Origin: Bos javanicus
Lineage: Eukaryota > Chordata > Mammalia > Artiodactyla > Bovidae
Direction: 5' to 3'
NCBI RefSeq assembly: GCF_032452875.1
Contig: NC_083876.1
Coordinates: forward strand, 2,418,001 to 2,482,000
DNA length: 64,000 bases
In this document: in pieces, positions 56,517-64,000 of the stretch
How the letters are laid out: every line of letters starts with the position of its first letter
Numbering within the stretch: the stretch's first letter is position 1
The notes under the pieces: model-generated
Seen by the model: only the letters and a program-made list of their open reading frames with translations
Told to the model about the DNA's origin: nothing
Database searches by the model: none
Translations under genes and position numbers: made by a program

Positions 56517-57395
56517 AAAATGCTCAGCACCATAGGTCATTGGAATTCCAAACAAAATGATAATAAAATACCCCTACACTTATTATAATGACAAATTCAG
56601 ATTACTGATAAAACCTAATGCTGGCAGGAACTGGCAGCAACAGGAGCTCACATTCATTGCTAATTCAAATGCAAAATCTAACACTTAAACAATCTAGCAG
56701 ATGTCACAAAGCTAAATGTACATAGTTTATCATAAGATCCAGTAATCATATTCCTAGATATTTATTCAAAGTTGAGAAATCTATGCACACACATAAAAAC
56801 CTGCACATAGATCTTCACAGTAGCCTAATCATAATTGCCATAATTGGAGTCAACCAAGCTGTCCTTCAATAAGTTGATGGATGAAAAGAAAAAAAAAAGT
56901 ATTACCCAGCAATAAAAATAAATGAGCTATAAAGATACTGGTATTGCCTGCCTGCTAAGCCCTGTCCTATTCTTTGCAACCACATGGACTGCAGCCATCA
57001 GGCTACTCTGTCAATGAGATTTCCCACACAAGAATACAGGAGTGGGTTACCCATTTCCTTCTCCAGGGGATCTTCATGACCCAGGGATGAAACTCACATG
57101 TCCTGTATCCACTGCACTGGCAAGCAGATTCTTTATCACTGAACCACCTAAGAAGTCCACAAAAATATAGAGGAACCATAAGTGCATATTGATAAGTAAA
57201 AGAAGACAGTTTTAAAAATACTACATAATATAATGCATGATATTCTGGAAAAGGTCAAACTATAAACACAGTAACAAGGTTAATGTTTCCAGGGCCATGA
57301 GAGAGGAGAGGATGAACAGGTGGAGTAAAGAGCATTTTTTAGAGTTTATATGGTACTCTGTATCTTTTACACAAATTTTGTGATCCTGCAACTAA
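56270..57395 (+). mobile_element. Old L1 ORF2 end and 3' UTR, split by Bov-tA
   Basis: Sense L1M. ORF2-like words (gagttcattaaaactaaaaa; tgagaaaggatttacttct; agcaccataggtcattggaa), the end region (cagcaataaaaataaatgag, 56,910) and after the SINE the 3' UTR (gaaaaggtcaaactataaac; gccatgagagaggagaggat). A (TA)n run lies at 56,487-56,512. No frame survives. Confidence 0.72.
56945..57160 (-). mobile_element. Bov-tA SINE inside old L1
   Basis: Antisense Bov-tA: gcctgctaagccctgtccta, aatacaggagtgggttaccc, aggggatcttcatgacccag, and head gcaagcagattctttatcac, tgaaccacctaagaagtcc. L1 continues on both sides. Confidence 0.9.
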
Positions 57396-57446
57396 TTTCT
57401 ACATAAATTATATATAAAAATGTACTCGAGAAAAAAGTCAGGACTA

Positions 57447-57595
57447 GACTCCTCTGTCCATAGAATTCTCCAGACAAGAATACTGGAGTGGGTTGCCATT
57501 TCCTTCTCCAGGGGATCTTCCTGACCCAGGGTTTGAACCCAGGCCTCCTGCACTGCAGGCAGATTCTTTATCATTTGAGTTACTAGGGAAGCCCA
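57447..57595 (-). mobile_element. Bov-tA SINE, 3' part missing
   Basis: Antisense SINE beginning inside the body (actcctctgtccatagaatt, gaatactggagtgggttgcc) and complete through the tRNA-like head (gcctcctgcactgcaggcag; gagttactagggaagccc). The usual gactgagcgac end is absent. Confidence 0.9.
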
Positions 57596-57734
57596 CATCT
57601 CATACTGGAATTGAACCCAGACCAATATATGTTTTCTGAGAATACAATAGTTCAAGCTGAATGTTAATAGAGAAGAAATAATCTACCCAGTAAAGTTGCA
57701 TTAAAAAAAAAGAAAGAGAAACCATGTGGAGCTA

Positions 57735-57812
57735 GATCAAAATTAATTCAATACTGTAAAGTAAAAAATAATGATAATAATAAAAAATAAAATAAAATAA
57801 AAAATTAAATGA
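57735..57812 (+). mobile_element. Tiny L1 3'-tip insertion
   Basis: ttcaatactgtaaagtaaaa followed by (AAT)n/(AAAAT)n: only the last bases of the ruminant L1 plus its tail. No clear target duplication. Confidence 0.55.
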
Positions 57813-58555
57813 GAGAATGTGGAATTCTCATAACAAATGAGCAAAAATATAGATTCTAAGAACAATTTCAACTTCATTCAGTTAAGAAGGGTTAGACAAG
57901 GGAAAAGTCTTATTTTCAAAAAATCTCACTTTAAAATATTTTCTAAAGAAAGAGACTTTGGATCATCCCATAGTTTAAATGAAATGAATAACAACAACTT
58001 TCAGCGACTATAAGTCTGTGCTAGAGGAGAGATCCACTTATTGAAAAACAAACCAAAGGTCCAATAAAATTCTCAAACATAAGCAAGTGTGTGGAAACCA
58101 GGACAATATTTATTAGTTATCCAAACTATACAACATTCCAAGCCAAAATTTTTTAAATGGCTAGGTGTATGTGCATTTCTTTATTATAACATTAATTGAA
58201 TAATAAAGTCATTCATTTATTTATTTACTCACAAACCTTCACTGGGTGTTTTGCCTCATGCAGGAAGCTTAGTGTACAGTAGCATTTTAATGTAAGATAA
58301 TACACTTGCATAAGCCAATAATACAAATGGACATAAAATAAAACAAACAGATAAAACAAAAATACAATTACAAATCGGGATAACACTAGGAGGAAAAGAA
58401 TGCATGAGACACTGGATTTGGTAGAGACATTCTTTTAGACCATTTAAACTTATATCCAAGTCTCAGAGGTCTTAAAGACAAGCAAAATCACTTGATGTAT
58501 TTGAAACACTGAAAGAATACATGGGTTGGTGGTAAAAATTATAAAATATGATATA
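57813..58555. other. AT-rich spacer, nothing recognised
   Basis: A ttcatttatttatttactca stretch near 58,212 may be an old repeat end. No gene recognised. Confidence 0.35.
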
Positions 58556-58562
58556 ATATATA

Positions 58563-58798
58563 TCCTGCAATGCAGGAGACCCCGGTTCGATTCCTGGATT
58601 AGAAAGATCCTCTGGAGAAGGGATAGGCTACACACTCCGGTATTCACGGGTTTTCCTGGTGGCCCAGAAAGTACAGATTCTGCCTGCAATGTGGGAAACC
58701 TGGGTTCTGTCCCTCGGTTGGGAAGATCCGCTGCCAGAGGTGCCTGTCAGGCTACAGTCCATGAGGTCACAAAGAGCTAGACGTGACTGATAAACTAT
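58563..58798 (+). mobile_element. Two joined Bov-tA pieces
   Basis: 58563-58650: internal Bov-tA (ctgcaatgcaggagaccccg to cacactccggtattc). 58651-58798: a second copy starting at its head (ttttcctggtggcccagaaa), lacking part of the middle (gatccgctgccagaggtgc) and ending gctagacgtgactgataaac. Same orientation. Confidence 0.88.
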
Positions 58799-58799
58799 G

Positions 58800-58890
58800 C
58801 ATGCTGCTGCTGCTGCTAAGTCACTTCAGTCGTGTCCGACTCTGTGTGACCCCATAGATGGCAGCCCACCAGGCTCTCCCGTCCCTATAG
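58800..58890 (-). mobile_element. Bov-A2 3' fragment
   Basis: Antisense: (GCT)n, aagtcacttcagtcgtgtcc, gactctgtgtgaccccatag, atggcagcccaccaggctct. This is the end of the second Bov-A2 monomer. Confidence 0.9.
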
Positions 58891-58894
58891 CACA

Positions 58895-58954
58895 GCACAA
58901 TATACATTATATGATATATAATATATGCAATGTACATTCATTATATAATACATA

Positions 58955-58992
<38 letters not shown>

Positions 58993-59000
58993 GTATGTAT
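58895..59000. repeat. TA-rich and (CA)n microsatellite
   Basis: TA-rich stretch followed by about 16 CA units (58,953-58,984) and atatatatgtatgta. Confidence 0.9.
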
Positions 59001-59032
59001 AACACTTCACATAATTGCAATTATATGCTGTA

Positions 59033-59157
59033 CTCTCCTGGTGGCTCAGACCTTGTAGAATCTGCCTGCCTGGAGACTCTCCACGGACAGAGGAACCTGG
59101 GGGGCAGAGTTCATGGGGTTGCAGAGTCAGACACGACTGAGTGACTAAGCACAGTGT
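59033..59157 (+). mobile_element. Bov-tA with internal deletion
   Basis: Head ctcctggtggctcagacctt, gtagaatctgcctg, then directly cctggagactctccacggac, and 3' end cacgactgagtgactaagca. About 100 bp between two tgcctg words are gone. Confidence 0.92.
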
Positions 59158-59186
59158 ATTTTATGTATAATATATATTATATAAAG

Positions 59187-59404
59187 GCTTCTCAGGGGGC
59201 ACAAGTGGTAAAGAACCCTGTCAATGCAGGAGATGTAAGAGACCTGGGTTCGAATCCTGGGTCAGGAAGATCCCCTGGAGTAGGGCCTGGCAACCCACTC
59301 CAGTATAACTGTCTGGAAATTCTCATGTATAGAGGAGCTGGTGGGCTATAGTCCACAGGGTCACAAAGAGTGGGACATGATTGAAGAGACTTAGCATGCA
59401 TGCC
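59187..59404 (+). mobile_element. Bov-tA SINE
   Basis: Sense full-length: ggcttctcagggggcacaag, gacctgggttcgaatcctgg (B-box-like GTTCGAATC), ccctggagtagggcctggca, gggacatgattgaagagac. Confidence 0.93.
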
Positions 59405-59442
59405 ACTTAAATGGGGCGTAAGTCCAATATAATATACATTCA

Positions 59443-61205
59443 GCTCAGTTCAGTCTCTCAGTCGTGTCTGACTCTTTGCGACCCAATGAATCACAGCACG
59501 CCAGGCTTCCCTGTCCATCACCAACTCCCAGAGTTCACTCAAACTCATGTCCATCGAGTCGGTGATGTAATCCAGCCATCTCATCCTCTTTCATCGCCTT
59601 CTCCTCCTGCCACCAATTCCTCCCAACATCAGTGTCTTTGCCAATGAGTCAACTCTTCGCATGAGGTGGCCAAAATACTGGAGTTTCAGCTTTAGCATCA
59701 TTCCTTCCAAAGAAATCCCAGGGCTGATCTCTAGCATGGACTTTCAGATATCCTTGCAGTCCAAGGGATTCTCAAGAGTCTTCTCCAACACCACAGTTCA
59801 AAAGCATCAATTCTTTGGCGCTCAGCTTTCTTCACAATTCAACACTCACATCCATACATGACCACTGGAAAAGCCATAGCCTTGACTAGATTGACGTTTG
59901 TTGGCAAAGTAATGTCTCTGTGTTTCAATATGCTATCTAGGTTACTCATAACTTTCCTTCCAAGGAGTAAGGGTCTTTTAATTTCATGGCTGCAGTCACC
60001 ATCTGCAGTGATTTTGGAGCCCCCCAAAATAAAGTCCGACATTGTTTCCCCATCTATTTCCCATGAAGTGATGTGACCAGATGCCATGTCCTTAGTTTTC
60101 TGAATGTTGAGTTTTAAGTCAATTTTTTCTCTCTCCTCTTTCACTTTCCTCAAGAGGCTTTTTAGTTCCTCTTCACTTTCTGCCATGAGTGGTGTCATCT
60201 GCATATTGGAGGTTATTAATATTTCTCCCAGCAATCTTGATTCCAGCTTGTGCTTCTTCTAGCCCAGCGTTTCTCATGATGTACTGTGCATAGAAGTTAA
60301 ATAAGCAGGATGACAATATAAAGCCTTGATGTACTCCTGTTCCTATTTGGAACCAGTCTGTTGTTCCATGTCCAGTTCTAACAGTTACTTCCTGACCTGC
60401 ATACAGGTTTCTCAAGAGTCAGTCAGCTGGTCTGGTATTCCCGTCTCTTTCAGAATTTTCTGCAGTTTACTGTGATCCACACAGTCAAAGACTTTGGCAT
60501 AATCAACAAAGCAGAAATATATGTTTTTTTTCTGGAACACTATTGCTTTTTCAAAGATCCAGTGGATGTTGGCAATTTGATCTCTGGTTCTTCTGCATTC
60601 TCTAAAACAAGCTTGAACATGTTGAAGTTCACATTTCATGTATTGCTGAAGCCTGGCTTGTAGAATTTTGAGCATTACTTTACTAGCGTGTGAGATGAGT
60701 GCAATTGTGCAGTAGTTTGAGCATTCTTTGGCATTGCCTTTCTTTGGGATTGGAATGAAAGCTGACCTTTTCCAGTCCTGTGGCCACTGCTGAGTTTTCC
60801 AAATTTGCTGGCATATTGAGTGCAGCACTTTCACAGCATCATCTTTCAGGATCTCTCCTTTATCAATCCCATCTTTGCATGAAATGTTCCCTTTGTATCT
60901 CTAATTTTCTTGAAGAGATCTCCAGTCTTTCCCATTCTTTTGTTTTCCTCTATTACTTTGCACTGATCAATGAGGAAGGCTTTCTTATCTCTCCTTGCTA
61001 TTCTTTGGAACTCTGCATTCAGATACTTATATCTTTCCTTTTCTCCTTTGCTTTTCACCTCTCTTATTTTCACAGCTATTTATAAGGACTGTTCAAACAG
61101 TCATTTGCTTTTTTACATTTCTTTTCCTTTGGGATGATCTTGTTCTCTGTCTCCTGTACAATGTCACAAACCTCCGTCAATAGTACTTCAGGCACTCTGT
61201 CATTA
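59443..61205 (-). mobile_element. BovB with internal deletion
   Basis: Antisense BovB, ACTGA-type tail at 59,443 (gctcagttcagtctctcagt). Complete to 60,852, then a jump (aggatct | ctcctttatcaa) that removes about 220 bp, then the linker and lysine-rich region to 61,205 (atagtacttcaggcactctg). It has CGA intact at 59657-59659. Confidence 0.94.
60173..60834 (-). pseudogene. BovB RT fingers/palm remnant, two frames
   Basis: Upper frame (60834-60412): VLHSICQQIWKTQQWPQDWK, FIPIPKKGNAKECSNYCTIALISHASKVMLKILQARLQQY, then FCFVDYAKVFDCVDHSKL (first catalytic Asp in the VDYAKxFD motif) and KETGIPDQLTDS. A change near 60,415 breaks it. The lower frame (60415-60173) has RNLYAGQEVTVRTGHGTTDW, GVHQGFILSSCLFNFYAQYIM (RQG has become HQG) and NLQYADDTTHGRK, where YADD is intact but a one-base loss right after it (near 60,188) shifts the frame. 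This is the longest RT N-terminal stretch in the window. Not functional. Confidence 0.87.
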
Positions 61206-61431
61206 CATTTAATTAAAATTATATACAATCATTATGTACAATATATGTTATATAACATTATATGTGATGATGTACACTAATATTACACACAATTTTTGCT
61301 TATAATTATGTGCATATAATTATATAGTATTTCACACATGATATTATATGCACTACATAATCATATAATTATGTTATTGATTCATAATATATAAATGTAT
61401 ATTATATATAAGCATATATAATGATTTAATT
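61206..61431. repeat. AT-rich low-complexity target DNA
   Basis: Nearly pure A/T with scattered CA and TG, continuing after the next BovB at 63,223-63,370. The last 12 bases (61420-61431, aatgatttaatt) are the left target duplication of that BovB. Confidence 0.85.
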
Positions 61432-63222
61432 TGATCTTTGGTTCCTCTGCCTTTTCTAAAACCCGCTTGAACATATGGAATTTCACGGTTCACGTATTGC
61501 TGAATCCTGGCTAGGGGAATTTTGACCATTACTTTACTAGCGTGTGACATGAGTGCAATTGTGCGGTAATTTGAGCACTCTTTGGCATTGCCTTTCTTTG
61601 GGATTGGATTGAAAACTGACCTTTTCCAGTCCTGTAGCCACTACTGAGGTTTCCAAATTCCCTGGCATATTGAGTGCTGCACTTTAACAGCATCATCTTT
61701 CAGGATTGAAATAGCTCCACTGGAATTCCATCACCTCCACTAGCTTTGTTCATAGTGATGCTTTCCAAGGCCCCCTTGACTTCACATTCCAGATGTCTGG
61801 CTGTAGGTGAGTGATCACACCATCGTGATTATCTTGGTCGTGAAGATCTTTTTTGTACAGTTCTTCTGTGTATTCTTGCCACCTCTTCTTAATATCTTCT
61901 GCTTCTGTTAGGTCCATACCATTTTTGTCCTTTATCGAGCCCATCTTTGTATGAAATTTTCCCTTGATATCTTTAATTTTCTTGAAGAGATCTCTAGTTT
62001 TTGCCATTTTATTTTTTCCCTCTATTTCTTTGGATTGAGATATTCAAGCTGGTTTTAGAAAAGGTAGAGGAATCAGAGATCATATTGCCAACATCCAGTG
62101 GATCATCAAAAAACAAGAGTTTCAGAAAAACATCCATTTCTGCTTTATTGAAAATGCCAAAGCCTTTGACTGTGTGAATCACAATAAAGTGTGGAAAATT
62201 CTGAAAGAGATGGGAATACCAGACCACCCGACCTACCTCTTGAGAAACCTATGTGCATGTCAGGAAGCAACAGTTAGAACTGGACATGGAACAAGAGACT
62301 GGTTCCAAATAGAAAAAGGAGTACGTCAAGGCTGTATATTGTCACTCTGCTTGTTTAACTTCTATGCAGAGTACATCATGAGAAACACTGGGCTGGAAGA
62401 AGCATAAGCTGGAATCAAGTTTGCCAGGAGAAATATAAATAACCTCAAATATGCAGACAACACCACCCTTAAGGCAGAAAGTGAAGAGTAACTAAAAAGC
62501 CTCTTGATGAAAGTAAAAGAGAACAATGAAAATGTTGGCTTAAAGAATAGCATTCTGAAAACGAAGATCATGGCATCTGGTCCCATCACTTCATGGGAAA
62601 TAGATAGGGAAACAGTGGAAACAGTGTCAGACTTTATTTTTGGGGGGGCTCCAAAATCGCTGCAGATGGTGACTGCAGCCATGAAATTAAAAGATGCTTA
62701 TTACTTGGAAGAAAAGTTATGACCAATCTAGATAGCATATTGAAAAACAGAGACATTAGGTCAGTCTAGTCAAGGCTATAGTTTTTCCAGGGGTCATGTA
62801 TGGATGTGAGAGTTGGACTGTGAAGAAAGGTGAGCACTGAAGAATTGATGCTTTTGAACTTTGGTGTTGGAGAAGACTCTTGAGAGTCCCTTGGACTGCA
62901 GGGAGATCCAACCAGTCTGTTCTAAAGGAGATCAGCCCTGGGATTTCTTTGGAAGGAATGATGCTAAAGCTGAAATTCCTATACTTTGGCCACCTCATGC
63001 GAAGAGTTGACTCATTGGCAAAGACACTCATGCTGGGAGGGATTGGGGTCAGGAGGAAGAGGGGACAACAAAGGATGAGATGGCTGGATGGCATCACCAA
63101 CTTGATGGATGTGAATTTGAGTCAAGTTCGGGAGTTAGTGATGCACAGGGAGGTCTGGCATGCTGCCATTCGTGGGGACACAAAGAGTCGACAAGACTGA
63201 GTGACTGAACTGAACTGAACTG
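61432..63222 (+). mobile_element. BovB with inverted 5' half (5' inversion)
   Basis: Left part 61432-62036 is antisense, covering from the linker region (reverse strand KTRDLFKKIKDIKGKFHTKMGSIK) to RT start. Right part 62037-63222 is sense from ttcaagctggttttagaaaa to an ACTGA tail. The two parts meet at their upstream ends as expected for twin priming, and share about 45 bp around the QAGFRKGRGTRDQI codons. The unit is enclosed by a perfect 12-bp target duplication aatgatttaatt (61420-61431, 63223-63234), so it is one insertion. Confidence 0.95.
62174..62722 (+). pseudogene. BovB RT remnant with altered catalytic box
   Basis: Sense frame NHNKVWKILKEMGIPDHPTYLL, CACQEATVRTGHGTRDWFQI, GVRQGCILSLCLFNFYAEYIM, stopped by TAA at 62405-62407 (CAA in other copies). 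Beyond the stop the catalytic box reads YADN (62450-62461; second Asp GAC to AAC). A later frame (62504-62722) has ITSWEIDRETVETVSDFIF and is shifted by a run of seven G (62,641-62,647). The C-terminal part (62,880-63,200) keeps RVPWTAGRSNQSVLKEI and GQQRMRWLDGITN, with CGA intact at 63000-63002. Confidence 0.87.
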
Positions 63223-63234
63223 AATGATTTAATT

Positions 63235-64000
63235 ATGTGTAATTTTAATTATAATAATTTTATATTAATTATCACAATATATGTAACATGCAATTATTAC
63301 ATGTATAATTATATTCTAAAATTATACACATGAATAAATAATTCTATAATATATATAATATATACATCATCAAAAATAAGTGTTTCTGCTTAAATAATTT
63401 AATATTTAATTGAAGCTATTTTGATAGCCATTCATATTAATTTTTCAATTCTTCCAGCACATGCTAAAATAATAGCTGTACTCTCAAACATGGTATAAAA
63501 TAAGGATTAATGATGTGCCACTATATTTAAGCATCCTGACTTCTTGGATAGTGTAAAGAAATATATAGACATGTTTGAAATCTTAGTATGATTTTTTTGA
63601 ACCAAAAATGCTGCTTTTCATAAGATTTGTATTTAACTTTTTAAATATTTCAAGTGGTTTCAAACTATAGCCTTGCTCAAAAAAAAAAAAAAATTACAAT
63701 GCAAACATGATGTTTAAATCTTTTGAAAAAGTAGATAAGCCTCTAAAAGTTAGGTATTTTTACAGAATTGATCCCATAGGCCATTCATTGATTATAATTT
63801 GCTTTAAAAGTCAAGGTTAAATATGAAGAATATTAAAGCTATATACTTTGCAGTCTCTGATAAAAGAAAGCAAATATTTTCCATAAAGAGGGATTTTTTT
63901 ATACTGAATTCAATTAAAAAATTTATGCTTATGACAATTTACATAGGACATTGGGGAATATAATGGGACATTGCTTTGATTGAGGCTGTGTAAGAAACAT
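63235..64000. other. AT-rich flank, nothing recognised
   Basis: Continuation of the AT-rich target to about 63,370, then ordinary AT-rich sequence with a 13-A run at 63,680-63,692. No gene or repeat family recognised. Confidence 0.35.

Noticed and set aside
59187..59404. tRNA-like segment with a GGTTCGAATCC box
   Set aside because: This is the tRNA-Glu-derived head of a Bov-tA SINE. No complete cloverleaf or acceptor stem is present, so not a tRNA gene. The same applies to the other Bov-tA heads and the CHR SINE.
1..64000. A novel multi-gene defence, metabolic or regulatory system
   Set aside because: Both strands were read: all recognisable protein similarity is to LINE enzymes, and no cluster of intact open frames, operon-like spacing or conserved exon pairs is present.

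Overview
The window is nuclear DNA from a ruminant, almost certainly a bovid (cattle, sheep, goat or a relative). The evidence is the repeat content: many copies of the RTE-clade LINE BovB, the tRNA-Glu/BovB hybrid SINEs Bov-tA and Bov-A2, a cetartiodactyl CHR-type SINE, and young L1 elements with the ruminant-type 3' end. I cannot tell which species. The DNA is AT-rich and I found no host protein-coding gene, no exon I would defend, and no functional RNA gene, so it reads as intergenic gene desert (or a very large intron) filled by retrotransposons. All recognisable protein similarity comes from LINE reverse transcriptase (RT), endonuclease and C-terminal domains, and every copy is 5'-truncated, deleted, inverted, frameshifted or stopped. 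By summing my feature spans, BovB alone makes up roughly a third of the window.

Layout. 0-6.5 kb: a BovB cut by the window edge, several Bov-tA/Bov-A SINEs, old L1 3' ends and a BovB with a 325-codon RT remnant (3.97-5.1 kb). 6.4-15.2 kb: an old hAT-like DNA transposon, old L1 pieces, a BovB (9.6-10.3 kb) and a BovB inserted into an old L1 ORF2 (12.7-13.8 kb), plus a 65-bp L1 insertion with a clear target-site duplication (15.16 kb). 15.4-17.7 kb: an L1 rearranged as sense/antisense/sense. 19.1-24 kb: a three-level nest (old BovB, L1 inside it, young BovB inside that). 24-32.8 kb: L1 with an internal Bov-A2, CHR SINE, AT microsatellite, and BovB copies including one inserted into a Bov-tA. 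33.4-42.8 kb: sparser, with BovB and Bov-tA fragments, MIR-like pieces, a probable solo retroviral LTR and a possible ancient ERVL-type remnant. 42.8-46 kb: BovB copies in both orientations. 48.1-52.8 kb: an old BovB broken by three later BovB insertions. 54.2-57.4 kb: two stacked L1 3' ends of different subfamilies and an old L1. 58.5-63.2 kb: a SINE cluster, a deleted BovB, and a BovB with an inverted 5' half flanked by a perfect 12-bp target duplication.

The elements do not form a pathway. They share machinery: BovB (through its RT and endonuclease) is the accepted mobiliser of Bov-tA and Bov-A2, whose 3' halves derive from BovB, while L1 supplies its own 3' ends here. I found no previously undescribed multi-gene system. 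The most informative objects are insertion structures: the 5'-inverted BovB, the L1 palindrome, the nested clusters, and a recurrent CGA to TGA stop at one BovB codon.
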